Assembly: GCF_013377855.1 (NCBI RefSeq)
Contig: NZ_JABXYJ010000006.1
Span: forward strand, 40,377 to 104,376
DNA length: 64,000 nt
Reading direction: 5' to 3'
Source of the DNA: Cognatundibacterium oligocarboniphilum
Lineage (GTDB): Bacteria; Pseudomonadota; Gammaproteobacteria; Burkholderiales; Burkholderiaceae_D
The position numbers were made by a program, and so were the translations under genes. Numbering within the stretch: position 1 is the first letter of the stretch; each line of letters starts with the position of its first letter. The notes beneath the pieces were generated by a model that was not told the origin of the DNA, ran no database searches, and saw only the letters and a list, made by a program, of their open reading frames with translations. Below, piece by piece: positions 45,140-56,426 of the stretch.

Positions 45140-47221
45140 ATGAGTCATAAAACCGATCAATCATTATTTACCGTCAAGCTGGTAAAACCCGCGATAGCCG
45201 ATGCTTTCCGCAAACTGCAGCCGCAGATTCAGATGAAAAATCCGGTGATGTTTGTGGTGTATGTCGGCAGTATCCTGACTTCCGCTCTGACGGTTCAGGC
45301 CTTTATGGGCCAGGGCGAGGCGCCTGCCGGATTCATTCTGGCCGTCTCACTGTGGTTATGGTTCACCGTTCTGTTCGCCAACTTCGCCGAAGCGCTGGCG
45401 GAAGGCCGCAGCAAAGCGCAGGCGGAAGCACTGCGCGGCGCCAAACAGGATGTGCGCGCCAAAAAACTGCAGACACCGAACCGTAGCGCCACGCGGATTC
45501 TGGTCAACGGCTCTTCGCTGCGCAAGGGCGATTTCGTGCTGGTGGAAGCCAACGACGTCATCCCTGCCGACGGCGAAGTGGTGGAAGGCGTGGCCTCTGT
45601 CGATGAATCGGCCATTACCGGCGAATCGGCTCCGGTGATCCGTGAATCGGGCGGCGATTTCAGCGCCGTCACCGGCGGCACCCGCGTGCTGTCCGACTGG
45701 ATCATCATGAAGGTGACCGTGAATCCGGGCGAGGCCTTCCTCGACCGCATGATCGCCATGGTGGAGGGCGCCAAACGTCAGAAAACACCAAACGAAATCG
45801 CACTGACGATTTTGCTGGTTGCGTTGACCATCGTCTTCCTGCTCGCGACCGTCACGCTGCTGCCGTTCTCCGTTTTCAGCGTGGAAGCCTCCGGCGCCGG
45901 CCATGCCGTCACCATCACCGTACTGGTGGCATTGCTGGTTTGCCTGATTCCGACCACCATCGGCGGCTTGCTGTCGGCGATCGGTGTGGCAGGCATGAGC
46001 CGCATGATGCAGGCTAACGTCATCGCCACCTCCGGCCGTGCCGTAGAAGCCGCCGGCGACGTCGATGTGCTGCTGCTCGATAAAACCGGCACCATCACGC
46101 TCGGTAATCGTCAGGCATCCGCTTTTTATCCTGCTCCCGGCATCACAGCAGCCCAGCTGGCCGATGCAGCGCAGTTGTCTTCGCTGGCCGATGAAACGCC
46201 GGAAGGCCGCAGTATCGTCATCCTCGCCAAGCAGGAGTTCCAGCTGCGCGAGCGCGATATCGCCGCACTCGGTGCCCAGTTCATTCCTTTCACTGCGCAA
46301 ACCAGAATGAGCGGCGTCGATCTCGAACACAACGGCGTGGTGCGCCAGATCCGCAAGGGTTCGGTCGATGCGATTCGCAAATACTTCACCGCTCAGGGTC
46401 ACAGCTTCCCGCAAGCCGTCACCGATACTGTCGATCAGGTTGCGCGTCAGGGCAGTACACCGCTGGTAGTCATCGACGATCAGCGCGTGATGGGTGTGAT
46501 CGAACTGAAAGACATCGTGAAGGGCGGCATCAAGGAACGTTTTGCCGAATTGCGCAGAATGGGCATCAAAACCGTGATGATCACCGGCGACAACCGGCTG
46601 ACCGCTGCTGCAATTGCCGCAGAAGCCGGCGTGGACGATTTTCTGGCGGAAGCAACGCCGGAAGATAAACTGCGCCTGATCCGTTCGCACCAGGCCGAAG
46701 GCAAGCTGGTAGCGATGACAGGCGACGGTACCAACGATGCGCCGGCACTGGCCCAGGCTGACGTGGCGGTGGCGATGAACAGCGGTACGCAGGCAGCGAA
46801 AGAAGCCGGCAACATGGTCGATCTCGATTCAAATCCGACCAAGCTGATCGAAATCGTGGAAATCGGCAAACAAATGCTGATGACGCGCGGCTCGCTGACC
46901 ACCTTCAGTATCGCCAACGACGTTGCGAAATATTTTGCGATCATTCCGGCTGCATTCGCCACCACGTATCCGCAGCTCGATGCGCTGAATCTGATGCGCC
47001 TGACCAGCCCGTCCAGCGCAATCATGTCGGCAGTGATTTTCAATGCGCTGATCATCGTGTTCCTGATTCCGCTGGCATTGAAAGGCGTTAAATACCGCGC
47101 CCTCGGCGCAGACATCCTGCTGCGCAGGAACCTGCTGATCTACGGCCTCGGCGGTCTGATCATACCGTTCATCGGCATCAAGCTGATCGACATGATCCTT
47201 GCCGTCTGCGGACTGGCATAA
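45140..47221 (+). CDS. kdpB: potassium-transporting ATPase subunit B (KdpB)
   Basis: The 693-residue P-type ATPase has an actuator TGES motif ([12 protein letters not shown]), the phosphorylated aspartate at residue 314 in [14 protein letters not shown], a nucleotide-binding domain, and the hinge [25 protein letters not shown]. KdpB hydrolyses ATP to drive uptake through KdpA. Length and motifs are standard for the family. Confidence 0.99.
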   Translation: MSHKTDQSLFTVKLVKPAIADAFRKLQPQIQMKNPVMFVVYVGSILTSALTVQAFMGQGEAPAGFILAVSLWLWFTVLFANFAEALAEGRSKAQAEALRGAKQDVRAKKLQTPNRSATRILVNGSSLRKGDFVLVEANDVIPADGEVVEGVASVDESAITGESAPVIRESGGDFSAVTGGTRVLSDWIIMKVTVNPGEAFLDRMIAMVEGAKRQKTPNEIALTILLVALTIVFLLATVTLLPFSVFSVEASGAGHAVTITVLVALLVCLIPTTIGGLLSAIGVAGMSRMMQANVIATSGRAVEAAGDVDVLLLDKTGTITLGNRQASAFYPAPGITAAQLADAAQLSSLADETPEGRSIVILAKQEFQLRERDIAALGAQFIPFTAQTRMSGVDLEHNGVVRQIRKGSVDAIRKYFTAQGHSFPQAVTDTVDQVARQGSTPLVVIDDQRVMGVIELKDIVKGGIKERFAELRRMGIKTVMITGDNRLTAAAIAAEAGVDDFLAEATPEDKLRLIRSHQAEGKLVAMTGDGTNDAPALAQADVAVAMNSGTQAAKEAGNMVDLDSNPTKLIEIVEIGKQMLMTRGSLTTFSIANDVAKYFAIIPAAFATTYPQLDALNLMRLTSPSSAIMSAVIFNALIIVFLIPLALKGVKYRALGADILLRRNLLIYGLGGLIIPFIGIKLIDMILAVCGLA

Positions 47222-47244
47222 AGCTGTCATCTGGGAGAAAGAAA

Positions 47245-47814
47245 ATGAAAACCCTGCGACCCTTAATCGCATCCTTTGTTCTGCTGAGTGCGCTGACCGG
47301 CGTGATTTATCCGCTGGCTGTCACCGGCATCGGCAAAGTCGCCTTTCCGAATCAGGCTGGCGGCAGCCTGATCGAGAAAAACGGCAAACTGCTCGGCTCT
47401 GATCTGATCGGCCAGAACTTCAGCGCACCGAAATACTTCTGGAGCCGCCCTTCGGCTGCCGGCACCTTCGCCTACAACGGCCTGGCTTCCGGTGGTTCGA
47501 ACAGCGGACCGACCAATCCGGCACTGAAAGCAGCTGTGGAAGACCGTATCAAGGCTTTGAAAGAAGCCGATCCGGCCAATACCAAGGCGATTCCGGTGGA
47601 TCTGGTAACGGCATCCGGCAGCGGTCTCGATCCGCATATCAGCCCGGCCGCCGCCGATTACCAGCTGGAGCGCGTGGCGCGTGTGCGCGGCATTGCACCG
47701 GAGCGTGTGCGTGCGCTGGTCAGCCAATATACAGAAGACCCGCAATTCGGTATTCTGGGCGAATCCCGTGTGAATGTTTTACGTCTGAACCTTGCATTAG
47801 ATGAGCTGAAATGA
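47245..47814 (+). CDS. kdpC: potassium-transporting ATPase subunit C (KdpC)
   Basis: The 189-residue protein has one N-terminal transmembrane segment (about 8-30, [25 protein letters not shown]). KdpC motifs follow: [65 protein letters not shown]. It stabilises the complex and increases nucleotide affinity of KdpB. A GGGAGAAAG ribosome binding site precedes it; its stop overlaps the kdpD start. Confidence 0.98.
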   Translation: MKTLRPLIASFVLLSALTGVIYPLAVTGIGKVAFPNQAGGSLIEKNGKLLGSDLIGQNFSAPKYFWSRPSAAGTFAYNGLASGGSNSGPTNPALKAAVEDRIKALKEADPANTKAIPVDLVTASGSGLDPHISPAAADYQLERVARVRGIAPERVRALVSQYTEDPQFGILGESRVNVLRLNLALDELK

Positions 47815-50528
47815 TGAGTGTTTCCCGCCCCGATCCCGACGCCTTACTCGATAAGATTCAACGCGAGGATGCGCGCCAGCAGCGCGGTCACCTGAAAATT
47901 TTCTTCGGTGCCTGCGCCGGGGTGGGAAAGACCTATGCCATGCTCAGCGCTGCCCACGCGCAGCGCGAACAGGGCGTGGACGTGGTGGTCGGCATCGTGG
48001 AAACCCACGGCCGCCAGGACACCATGAAAATGCTGACGGGACTGGAAGTTCTGCCGCAAAAGCAAGTGTCGTATAAAGACAAGACACTGACAGAATTCGA
48101 TCTGGATGCCGCCGTTGAGCGGCATCCGCAATTGATACTGGTCGATGAACTGGCGCATTCCAACGTCACCGGCTCGCGCCATGCCAAGCGCTGGCAGGAC
48201 GTGGAAGAACTGCTGATCGCCGGGATCAACGTGCATACCACCGTTAACGTTCAGCATCTGGAAACGCTGAACGATGTGGTCGGCCAGATCACCGGCATCC
48301 GCGTCTGGGAAACCGTTCCCGACAAGGTGTTCGACATGGCCAACGAAATCACGCTGGTGGATTTGCCTCCCGACGAATTACTGCGTCGCTTAAAGGAAGG
48401 CAAGGTCTATTTCGAACAGCAAGCACAGCGCGCTGCCAAGAATTTTTTCCGCAAAGGGAATCTGATCGCCTTGCGCGAACTGGCTTTGCGTCGTACGGCC
48501 GACCAGGTCGATGTGGAGATGCGCGATTACCGCGCCGATCAATCCATTCATCAGGTCTGGCAGGCCAAGGAAAGACTGCTGGTATGCGTGGGTCCCGATG
48601 CTTCCGCCACCAAGCTGATACGCGGCGCTGCCCGTCTGGCCGCCAGCCTGCGCGCCGACTGGATAGCGGTGTACGTGGAAACGCCGGCGCTGCATCAGCT
48701 CAGTACCGAACGGCGCGAGATGATGCGCAGAGCGATGCAACTGGCCTCCGAACTCGGCGGTGAAACGACCTCACTGGCCGGAGAAAACATTCCCGACCTG
48801 CTGCTGAGTTATGCACGCAGCCGCAATGTCTCCAGGCTGGTCATCGGCCGCTCGCGGCGCCCGACCTGGCTGCGCCTGTTCCGACGCAGTCTGGCCGACG
48901 AACTGGCGAACCGCACCACCGATATGGATGTGGTGATGGTGGGTCACGATGCCGAACAAAGCACTGCCACAGAAAACCGCGGGCCGGCCAGCAGTCATAT
49001 CGCTTTGGAAGAAAACGCTTTCAAGCCTTCTATTGCCTATCTGTGGACTTGTGCTGTCTGCTTCAGCGTAACGCTGGCCAGTGCAGGGCTGTTGCAATTC
49101 TTCGATCTGGCCAACGTGGTTATGCTGTATCTGCTCGGCGTCGTGATCGTTGCGATCCGTTTCGGCAGAGGGCCATCGATACTGGCCTCCTTTCTGAGTG
49201 TGGCCAGTTTCGACTATTTTTTCGTCCCGCCGCGTTTTTCCTTCAGCGTCAGCGACAGCCAGTATCTGTTCACTTTTATGATATTGCTGGCGGTGTCGCT
49301 GATTATCAGTAACCTGATGTCGAATCTGCGTTTTCAGGCCAGAATCGCGCACTATCGCGAGCGGCGCGCCGATGCCCTGTACACCATGAGCAAATCGTTG
49401 TCCGGTGCGCTGATGGTGGAGCAGATTATTGAGATCTCCGTCGATCATCTGGCGCCGGTTTTTCAGGCGCATGTCGCGGTGCTGCTGCCGGACAGTCATG
49501 AAAAAATCCGGCAACCCTTAAGCGGCGATCCGCGTCCCGGCCAGCTGACGGAAATGGATACCAGCGTGGCGCAGTGGGTATACGAACATCATCAGCCCGC
49601 CGGACTCGGCACCAATACGCTGCCCTCGAATGCCGTGCTGTACCTGCCGCTGCGCGCACCGATGCGCACGCGCGGCGTGCTGGCGATTGCGCCCAACGAA
49701 GGCAGTCAGCTTTTTCAGCCCGAGCAGCAGCAATTGCTGGAGACCTTCGCCGCCCAGATCGCACTGGCGCTGGAGCGTGTGCACTATGTCGAGGTGGCGC
49801 AGGATGCCCTGATCAACATGGAAGCGGAGCGCCTGCGCAATTCGCTGCTATCGGCGATTTCTCACGATCTGCGCACACCGCTGACCGCCATCGTCGGCCT
49901 GGCCAGCACGCTGCACGAAAAAAACGATCTCAGCATCGACAAACGCCACGAACTCAGTCTGGCGATACACGACGAAGCGCTGCGCATGAGCGGCCTGGTC
50001 ATGAATCTGCTTGATATGGCCAGACTGCAATCGGGTAAAGTGAATCTGAACCGCCAGTGGCAACCGCTGGAAGAAGTGGTCGGCAGCGCCCTGCGTGCCA
50101 GCGCACACGCCTTGCAGGGGCATCAGTTGATGACCCAGATTCCGTCCGATCTGCCGCTGCTGTCCTTCGATGCGGTATTGCTCGAAAGAGTTTTGTGCAA
50201 TCTGCTGGAAAATGCCGCCAAATATGGTAAAAACAAAATTGATATCAGCGCGGAGCATATTGCCGGTCAGGTGTATCTGCACATCAGCGACGACGGCCCC
50301 GGCATACCGGCCGGTATCAATATTTTTGAAAAATTCACCCGCGGCGACGTCGAGGCCGCCAGCCCCGGTGTGGGTCTCGGCCTGGCGATATGTGAAAACA
50401 TTATGCATGCGCACGGCGGCAATGTGACCGCGGAAAACCTGCCGGAAGGCGGTGCCCGCCTGACCATCAGCCTGCCGGTCGGTGACGCTCCTGCCCTGCC
50501 GGCACTGACTGAGAACGAATTGCAATGA
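47811..50528 (+). CDS. kdpD: sensor histidine kinase KdpD
   Basis: The 905-residue protein has the KdpD N-terminal domain with Walker A-like [15 protein letters not shown] and [27 protein letters not shown] Usp-like domain (about 250-375) and four transmembrane segments (about 400-510, DUF4118) follow, then a GAF domain, the phosphoacceptor H685 in [13 protein letters not shown] and an ATPase domain with [11 protein letters not shown] and GVGLGLAI. It senses potassium limitation and phosphorylates KdpE. Two adjacent ATGs are possible (47811 and 47814). Confidence 0.98.
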   Translation: MMSVSRPDPDALLDKIQREDARQQRGHLKIFFGACAGVGKTYAMLSAAHAQREQGVDVVVGIVETHGRQDTMKMLTGLEVLPQKQVSYKDKTLTEFDLDAAVERHPQLILVDELAHSNVTGSRHAKRWQDVEELLIAGINVHTTVNVQHLETLNDVVGQITGIRVWETVPDKVFDMANEITLVDLPPDELLRRLKEGKVYFEQQAQRAAKNFFRKGNLIALRELALRRTADQVDVEMRDYRADQSIHQVWQAKERLLVCVGPDASATKLIRGAARLAASLRADWIAVYVETPALHQLSTERREMMRRAMQLASELGGETTSLAGENIPDLLLSYARSRNVSRLVIGRSRRPTWLRLFRRSLADELANRTTDMDVVMVGHDAEQSTATENRGPASSHIALEENAFKPSIAYLWTCAVCFSVTLASAGLLQFFDLANVVMLYLLGVVIVAIRFGRGPSILASFLSVASFDYFFVPPRFSFSVSDSQYLFTFMILLAVSLIISNLMSNLRFQARIAHYRERRADALYTMSKSLSGALMVEQIIEISVDHLAPVFQAHVAVLLPDSHEKIRQPLSGDPRPGQLTEMDTSVAQWVYEHHQPAGLGTNTLPSNAVLYLPLRAPMRTRGVLAIAPNEGSQLFQPEQQQLLETFAAQIALALERVHYVEVAQDALINMEAERLRNSLLSAISHDLRTPLTAIVGLASTLHEKNDLSIDKRHELSLAIHDEALRMSGLVMNLLDMARLQSGKVNLNRQWQPLEEVVGSALRASAHALQGHQLMTQIPSDLPLLSFDAVLLERVLCNLLENAAKYGKNKIDISAEHIAGQVYLHISDDGPGIPAGINIFEKFTRGDVEAASPGVGLGLAICENIMHAHGGNVTAENLPEGGARLTISLPVGDAPALPALTENELQ

Positions 50529-51220
50529 GCGACAGTAAAATTCACATCGTCCTGATCGAGGATGAAAAACAAATCCGGCGCTTCCTGAACGCTTCGCTGG
50601 AAGCAGAAGGCATGGAAGTCTTTGAAAGCGAAACCGGTAAACAGGGCATGATCAGCGCCGCTACCCGCAAGCCGGACCTGGTGATCGTCGATCTCGGGTT
50701 GCCTGATATGAGCGGGCTGGATGTCATCCGCGATATCCGCAGCTGGAGCGAAGTGCCCATCATCGTTTTGTCGGCCAGAACGCAGGAACAGGAAAAGGTG
50801 GCGGCGCTCGATGCCGGTGCCGATGATTACCTCAGCAAACCTTTCGGCGCGGCCGAACTGCTGGCGCGCATACGCGCTCACTTGCGCCGCCGCCAGCCCG
50901 CCAGTGCGCAAACCGAATCGGCTTTCGAGTTCGGCGATGTCAGCGTGAATTTTTCACTGCGCACTGTGACCAAGAGCGGCAACGCGATTCATCTGAGTCC
51001 CATCGAATACCGCCTGCTGTCGGTTCTCGCCCGCCATGCCGGCAAGGTGATGACGCATCAGCAGCTGCTCAAAGAAGTGTGGGGGCCGAATCATTCGGAA
51101 AGCAGCCACTACCTGCGTATCTACATGGCAAATCTGCGCCAGAAGCTGGAAGATCAACCGGCGCAACCGCAGTATTTTCTGACTGAAACAGGTGTTGGCT
51201 ATCGCTTAATTGCGCACTAA
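50525..51220 (+). CDS. kdpE: response regulator KdpE
   Basis: The 231-residue OmpR-family regulator has phosphoacceptor D56 (VIVDLGLPDMSG), a Ser in the switch position (IVLSAR, a normal variant) and DYLSKPF. Its winged-helix domain has LSPIEYRLLSVLARHAGKVMTHQQLLKEVWG and ETGVGYRLI. It activates the kdp promoter under low K+. It overlaps kdpD by ATGA. It may also bind the site before the porin gene. Confidence 0.98.
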   Translation: MSDSKIHIVLIEDEKQIRRFLNASLEAEGMEVFESETGKQGMISAATRKPDLVIVDLGLPDMSGLDVIRDIRSWSEVPIIVLSARTQEQEKVAALDAGADDYLSKPFGAAELLARIRAHLRRRQPASAQTESAFEFGDVSVNFSLRTVTKSGNAIHLSPIEYRLLSVLARHAGKVMTHQQLLKEVWGPNHSESSHYLRIYMANLRQKLEDQPAQPQYFLTETGVGYRLIAH

Positions 51221-51402
51221 GAGAAACTTCCTCCTGAAACAATCTACTGACCTGATTCTCATAAAGATCAGAGCGGAGAAATTGATATTCGCTGGAAATG
51301 TCTGAACTCATATCTTCACCTTCCTCTGGGGGCAATTGAACAGTTGGCGACCGTTCTTCCTTGCGTTAATCTGCAGTATGAATTGTATAAATATGAACGA
51401 TA

Positions 51403-53544
51403 GTGAATACTCTCAAAACCCTGTTTTCCAACATCACCGCCATCTTGTTACTCCTCTTTAGCTTGATAGTTGGTATCACTTTTTATCTCTTCCAACATGC
51501 TCATAATGATCAACAACCGGATGTGGCTGATATGTCATTTGGCTGGCAGCCACATTTACGCAGATTCGCAGGTGACGGCAACACCGGCAAGCGCGATGGA
51601 ACAGCCTTGCAGGCACGTTTCGACGATCCGTTTGGCATCGTGCAGGACGCACGGGGGAATTTTTACCTGACCGATGCCGGGCAGAATAATCTGATACGCA
51701 AAATCACCCCGGACGGGCAGGTCAGCACATTTGCCGGCAGCACGGAAGGCTTCGCCGACGGTGAACGGCAGCAGGCGGCATTCCATACACCGTCCGGTAT
51801 CGCCATTGATGCGAATGGCAATCTGTATGTGGCAGATACCGGCAACCATGCCATCCGTAAAATTTCCACGCAAGGGCATGTCAGCACGCTGGCTGGCAAC
51901 GGACAACCGGGCGACCGCGATGGCACGGCGCAGCAGGCGCAATTCCGGAGCCCGGTGGCGCTGGCGGTAGATAGCCGGGGAAATGTGTACGTTGCCGACA
52001 CGTATAACGACAAGATACGCCGGATCAGCCGCGACGGCATCGTCACGACCGTGGCAGGCGGCCAGCATCATGGCTACCGCGATGGCCGGGGGACAGATGC
52101 TTTATTCGATACGCCCGGCGGTATCGCCATCAACGCACAGGGAGAGTTACTGATCGCAGATACCCGTAATCACGCCATCCGTCAAATTTCGGCTAACGGC
52201 GATGTCTGCACTCTGTATCAATCCGCGAAAGAAGACCATCAATCGCTACTGCGGCGCCCGGTCGGGATTGCAGTCACGCCGGGAGGCCTGATTTATGTCG
52301 GCGATACCGGACATGGGGCAATTTTGCAGCTTCAGCCGGATGGGGAACTGCGGGATATCACAGGTTCTGACGCAGATTTAACCACTGTAACGGAGCAGAC
52401 GTTGCGCATTGGTGTGCCTGCCGGGCTCTGCATCAGCGCTGCCGGTGAGCTGATTGTGGCAGATTCCCAGATCAGCGTGATCTACCGACTCAGTACCGCA
52501 ACGGCAGAAAATCCACAGGAAGATCGGTTACCGTCACCGGTTACCGATATCAAAACGGTTTTCCCAGAAAAAAACTTACCATGGCCGCTGAAGCCATTTC
52601 AGGCAGCCCATGAAATCGTGGGAACGATGGGTGAAGTCCGTGGCAAGACCGGTGCAGATGCGCGTGACCATTTTCATAGCGGCATCGACATTCAGGGTAA
52701 TCTGGGCAGCGGTATCTACGCAGTGCATGACGAGAAAATCCGGGAGTTGGTCAGTGCCTGGGGCTATAACACGTTGAATGAGGGAATGAAGATCGATCAG
52801 TTTTCCTACATTCATATGAAAGTCGGCCGCGACAGCCAGAACCAGTTACTGGACAGCCAGCGTTTCCAGATTTTATCGGATGAGCAGGGAAAGCCCGATG
52901 CAGTCAGAATCCCGCGTGGCACCCGCTTCCGGACCGGTGATCCGTTGGGCAGCATCAACCGCATGTATCACGTCCATCTGAATTACAGCCTGAACGGACG
53001 TCAGTTAAATCCGCTGGCACTGCCATTTCCCGGGATCAAGGACAATATGCCGCCTGTTATTGAGCAGATTCAGGTATCCGGCGCGCACGGTGAAGTCTAC
53101 AAAAAACAGGCAGGACGCATCCTGTTACCCTCCGCCACTAATCCGCTCAAACTGATGGTGGAAGCCTATGACCAGAGTGACAGTAATCTGGCACGGCGGC
53201 GATTGGGAATATACCGGCTGGGTTATCAGCTGTTGCAAGTCAATGGACAGCCTTTACCGGGGTATGCGGAACCGGTTATCAATATTGAATTCAATCAACT
53301 GCCGCCGGATAGTGAATCGGTCAAAGTGGCCTACGCAGAAGGTAGCGGCATCACCGTGCACGGCAACGCCACGACCCGGTTTCTGTATAAGCTAAATAAT
53401 ATCGTGAAAGACGGCTATGCCAAGGAGGCACAGCTGGTCTTACCTGCACTTCCTGCCGGGAACTACATCATTCGCATCATGGCGGAAGACTTTTACGGCA
53501 ATCGCGCCAGCCATCAGCGCGATCTGGCCATCCGGATTCCGTAG
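51403..53544 (+). CDS. NHL-repeat beta-propeller fused to an M23 (LytM)-like peptidase domain
   Basis: The 713-residue protein has an N-terminal transmembrane or signal segment (about 8-30). At least five NHL repeats (about 50-370) follow: DPFGIVQDARGNFYLTDAGQNN, PSGIAIDANGNLYVADTGNHAIRK, SPVALAVDSRGNVYVADTYNDKIRRI and others. The next domain has HSGID (H425, D429), YIHM (H471) and HVHL (H523, H525), matching the M23 HxxxD, catalytic His and HxH positions. A beta-rich tail follows. M23 enzymes cut peptidoglycan peptides; whether this one is active is inference. The GTG at 51403 is the first start after an in-frame stop, and no clear ribosome binding site is seen. Confidence 0.82.
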   Translation: MNTLKTLFSNITAILLLLFSLIVGITFYLFQHAHNDQQPDVADMSFGWQPHLRRFAGDGNTGKRDGTALQARFDDPFGIVQDARGNFYLTDAGQNNLIRKITPDGQVSTFAGSTEGFADGERQQAAFHTPSGIAIDANGNLYVADTGNHAIRKISTQGHVSTLAGNGQPGDRDGTAQQAQFRSPVALAVDSRGNVYVADTYNDKIRRISRDGIVTTVAGGQHHGYRDGRGTDALFDTPGGIAINAQGELLIADTRNHAIRQISANGDVCTLYQSAKEDHQSLLRRPVGIAVTPGGLIYVGDTGHGAILQLQPDGELRDITGSDADLTTVTEQTLRIGVPAGLCISAAGELIVADSQISVIYRLSTATAENPQEDRLPSPVTDIKTVFPEKNLPWPLKPFQAAHEIVGTMGEVRGKTGADARDHFHSGIDIQGNLGSGIYAVHDEKIRELVSAWGYNTLNEGMKIDQFSYIHMKVGRDSQNQLLDSQRFQILSDEQGKPDAVRIPRGTRFRTGDPLGSINRMYHVHLNYSLNGRQLNPLALPFPGIKDNMPPVIEQIQVSGAHGEVYKKQAGRILLPSATNPLKLMVEAYDQSDSNLARRRLGIYRLGYQLLQVNGQPLPGYAEPVINIEFNQLPPDSESVKVAYAEGSGITVHGNATTRFLYKLNNIVKDGYAKEAQLVLPALPAGNYIIRIMAEDFYGNRASHQRDLAIRIP

Positions 53545-53554
53545 TCCTGGCCGT

Positions 53555-54226
53555 TTATTCCTGATATCGGGCCAGGCTGGCCGCCAGCTGGTCTGCCAGC
53601 ATTTCCTGAGAACTGATAGTCATGCCCAGTGCATTCAGTAATCCGTCCTGCAGACCATAGACCCAGCCATGCACCGTGACAGATTGTCCGCGTTCCCAGG
53701 CATCCTGGATAATCGTGGTCTGGCACAGATTGACGACCTGCTCGATCACATTGAGTTCGCACAAACGATCCGTGCGCTGCTTCATGTTCAACGTTTCGCC
53801 AAGATAGCGTTCATGCTTCTGATGCACATCCTGCACATGGCGCAGCCAGTTGTCCGCGAGGCCAACACGGCGTCCCGTCATCGCTGCATGCACGCCGGAG
53901 CAGCCGTAATGGCCGCAGATGATGATGTGCTTGACCCCCAGCACATCGACCGCAAACTGCAATACCGAAAGACAGTTCAGATCGGAATGCACGACCACAT
54001 TGGCAATATTCCGGTGCACGAATAACTCGCCTGGCAGCATCCCCAGCAGTTCATTGGCGGGAACGCGGCTGTCAGAACAGCCTATCCATAAATATTCGGG
54101 GGTTTGCTGTGCAGCCAGTTTTTTGAAAAAATCAGCGTCTTTACTACGAATGGACTGTGCCCATTGACGATTATTTTCAAACAACTGTTCTGGTGTTAAG
54201 TCAGTGCGGTTCTGATTAGTCATCAT
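53555..54226 (-). CDS. can: beta-class carbonic anhydrase
   Basis: The 223-residue protein has zinc-site motifs YLWIGCSDSRVPANELLG (Cys and the Asp/Arg pair) and VVHSDLNCLSVLQFAVDVLGVKHIIICGHYGCSGV (His and Cys ligands). It interconverts CO2 and bicarbonate in the cytoplasm to supply carboxylases. Two ATGs in tandem could start it (54226 or 54223). It converges with the NHL-M23 gene with only 10 bp between stops. Confidence 0.97.
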   Translation of the reverse strand: MMTNQNRTDLTPEQLFENNRQWAQSIRSKDADFFKKLAAQQTPEYLWIGCSDSRVPANELLGMLPGELFVHRNIANVVVHSDLNCLSVLQFAVDVLGVKHIIICGHYGCSGVHAAMTGRRVGLADNWLRHVQDVHQKHERYLGETLNMKQRTDRLCELNVIEQVVNLCQTTIIQDAWERGQSVTVHGWVYGLQDGLLNALGMTISSQEMLADQLAASLARYQE

Positions 54227-54287
54227 CGGTTCCTAGTATGAAAACAGGCGTGATTCTAACCTTTTTGCCGTGAGTCTGCATAAACGG

Positions 54288-54318
54288 AAAACGCAGCGCC
54301 TGAAGGCTGCTGCGTTTG
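54288..54318 (-). terminator. probable terminator after the chalcone-isomerase-like gene
   Basis: A stem with AAACGCAG / CTGCGTTT arms and an inner GCC / GGC pair around TGAA; the minus-strand continuation is moderately T-rich. It lies 33 bp past that gene's stop and before can. Confidence 0.6.
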
Positions 54319-54350
54319 TCGGTTGCATCGTTCAGTGTTAAGAAAATAAA

Positions 54351-54959
54351 TCAGTGATAGCTGTTTCTGCTCTCTGTTTCTGCCAACATGGCTTTTTTCA
54401 GACCACGATCTACCGGGTTTTCACCCAGCCAGATGCGCAGCAGCGCGTTGTAAAAAGCGATATCCGGATAAGGTTCGCCCATTTTTTTCCCATTCAGTGA
54501 AACGATGGTGCCGACACCAGGAATCCAGTCATTGGTCATGACATCGCCCTTTTTAAGTTCAGGGACCGACGCGAATAATTCGCCGAACCGCAGAAACTGG
54601 GAAGTCAGTTTTGCTTTTTCCGCCTTATCCGTATTCTGCTGGATGCCTTGCATAAAACCGCGGCCAAAATCTTCATTACTGAGGTCGCGCAACATCACGA
54701 GCGTGACGCGGCGTGGTCCGGCAGATGCCAGCACATCCGGCACAGTCGTTTTTTTCTCTTTCAGATACAGTCCGGCCGCATACACCTTGAAAATCGCCTT
54801 GTAGCGAATGCCTGCCCCATTCAGATGCAGATCGGTATTGGCTACCTGCACGGATTCCTCGAATTTCACACCTGCCACATCGGTGGTGGCAGCCTGCGCG
54901 CTCATACCTATCAACAATCCCAAACCTACCAACCAGCATTTATATCGATTCCAACGCAT
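54351..54959 (-). CDS. periplasmic chalcone-isomerase-like domain protein
   Basis: The 202-residue protein has a signal peptide (residues 1-23, cleavage after QAA). The chalcone_isomerase-like domain follows: TDVAGVKFEESVQVANTDLHLNGAGIRYKAIFKVYAAGLYL, VTLVMLRDLSNEDFGRGFMQGI and GTIVSLNGKKMGEPYPDIAFYNALLRIWLGENPVDRGLKKAML. Bacterial members are exported and their ligand or activity is mostly unknown. It is monocistronic between dnaJ and can. Confidence 0.9.
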   Translation of the reverse strand: MRWNRYKCWLVGLGLLIGMSAQAATTDVAGVKFEESVQVANTDLHLNGAGIRYKAIFKVYAAGLYLKEKKTTVPDVLASAGPRRVTLVMLRDLSNEDFGRGFMQGIQQNTDKAEKAKLTSQFLRFGELFASVPELKKGDVMTNDWIPGVGTIVSLNGKKMGEPYPDIAFYNALLRIWLGENPVDRGLKKAMLAETESRNSYH

Positions 54960-55139
54960 ATTGTCTCCTGTGAATATTTTTCATCAGCGTGATGTTCGCC
55001 GTCTGATGGCCATGATCGTGATGTAATTGTTTGCATGGCGCTTTAGCTTAACCGATTCCGGCTGAAAAATCCGTCTGTTTTTTCGAGCACGCCACCTAAT
55101 CCGGTCCCATCGCCGCTTTCCGGTAAATCCTCTAAAAGA

Positions 55140-55164
55140 AAAGCCCCGCACATGGCAGGGCTTT
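55140..55164 (-). terminator. rho-independent terminator after dnaJ
   Basis: On the minus strand, AAAGCCCTGC pairs with GCGGGGCTTT (one G-T) around a 5-base loop, followed by TCTTTTA. It lies 24 bp past the dnaJ stop. Confidence 0.8.
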
Positions 55165-55187
55165 GCTTACTCATGATGAACCAACGT

Positions 55188-56306
55188 TCATTCAAAGAAC
55201 TTCTTGACCTTATCCATCCAGCTCTTACTCTGTGGACTGTGTTTAGAACCGCCTTCTACCGTCAGCTTTTCAAAATCACGCAGCAACTCTTTTTGCTTTT
55301 CGGTCAGCTTCACTGGCGTCTCGATGACAACATGGCAGAACAGATCACCAGCATAACCGGAACGCACCCCTTTGACACCTTTACTGCGCAGACGGAATGT
55401 CTTACCGGATTGGGTTCCTTCCGGCACGGTGAACGATGCCTTGCCACTCAGCGTCGGCACTTCGATCTCACCACCCAGAGCTGCCTTCACAAAAGAAATC
55501 GGAATCTCGCAATGCAAATCATCGCCTTCGCGCTGGAATACCGGATGCTGCTTGATATGGATTTCAACATACAGATCACCCGGCGGTCCGCCATTCACAC
55601 CCGGCTCACCGTTACCGGATGAGCGGATCCGCATGCCATCATCAATCCCGGCAGGAATCTTGACTTCGAGAGTCTTATTCCGTTTGATCCGACCAACACC
55701 GGAACACGTGGTGCAAGGTTCAGGAATCATTTTTCCGGTACCGTGACATTTCGGACAAGCCTGCTGAATGCTGAATAATCCCTGCTGCATGCGCACCTGG
55801 CCATGACCACCGCACGTGGTGCAGGTTACCGGAGAGGTGCCGGGTTTGGCACCGGAACCATGACAGGTATCGCACTCATCCCAGCTCGGCACACGAATCG
55901 TGGTGTCAAATCCGTTCGCCGCCTGTTCCAGTGTAATTTCAAGGTTATAACGCAGATCAGCGCCACGATAAACCTGTGGACCGGCATTGCGACGGCCGCC
56001 GCCAAAAATATCTCCGAAAATATCGCCAAAGGCATCTGCGAAACCACCTGCCCCCGGGCCACCGCCGCCACCCATATTCGGATCGACGCCGGCATGACCA
56101 TAGCGGTCGTAAGCATCACGCTTCTGGCTATCGGATAACATCTCGTACGCTTCTTTGGCTTCCTTAAACTTGTCTTCCGCGACTTTGTTATCCGGATTAC
56201 GGTCCGGATGATATTTCATCGCCAGTTTGCGATAAGCCTTTTTGATTTCGTCTTCAGAGGCGTTTTTACCGACCCCGAGAATTTCATAAAAATCACGCTT
56301 CGCCAT
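55188..56306 (-). CDS. dnaJ: chaperone DnaJ (Hsp40)
   Basis: The 372-residue protein has a J-domain with the HPD motif ([10 protein letters not shown] near residue 33), a Gly/Phe-rich linker and four CxxCxGxG zinc repeats: [24 protein letters not shown] and CTTCSGVG. C-terminal substrate-binding domains follow. It delivers unfolded proteins to DnaK and stimulates its ATPase. It follows dnaK on the same strand. Confidence 0.99.
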   Translation of the reverse strand: MAKRDFYEILGVGKNASEDEIKKAYRKLAMKYHPDRNPDNKVAEDKFKEAKEAYEMLSDSQKRDAYDRYGHAGVDPNMGGGGGPGAGGFADAFGDIFGDIFGGGRRNAGPQVYRGADLRYNLEITLEQAANGFDTTIRVPSWDECDTCHGSGAKPGTSPVTCTTCGGHGQVRMQQGLFSIQQACPKCHGTGKMIPEPCTTCSGVGRIKRNKTLEVKIPAGIDDGMRIRSSGNGEPGVNGGPPGDLYVEIHIKQHPVFQREGDDLHCEIPISFVKAALGGEIEVPTLSGKASFTVPEGTQSGKTFRLRSKGVKGVRSGYAGDLFCHVVIETPVKLTEKQKELLRDFEKLTVEGGSKHSPQSKSWMDKVKKFFE

Positions 56307-56357
56307 CTTTAGTAACCTTTGTATTCATTGTCCGCTCTGGGGCAGACTAAGCGCAAA

Positions 56358-56393
56358 CGCCGGGCGACATCGCAAAGCGCGAGCGACCCGGCG
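56358..56393 (-). terminator. hairpin between dnaK and dnaJ, possible attenuator
   Basis: A 7-bp outer stem CGCCGGG / CCCGGCG encloses further pairing (CGC / GCG). The minus-strand T-run after it is weak, so it may attenuate rather than fully terminate dnaK-dnaJ transcription. Confidence 0.5.
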
Positions 56394-56426
56394 CATCATG
56401 ACGGATCACCCCGTCAGGCTGAAGAT

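Noticed and set aside
45356-46690. Long open frame antisense to kdpB
   Set aside because: Composition rich in His, Gln and Arg without domains; the plus strand carries an unmistakable P-type ATPase.
51069-51335. Minus-strand open frame across the kdpE end
   Set aside because: It overlaps the conserved kdpE C-terminus and has no supporting features.
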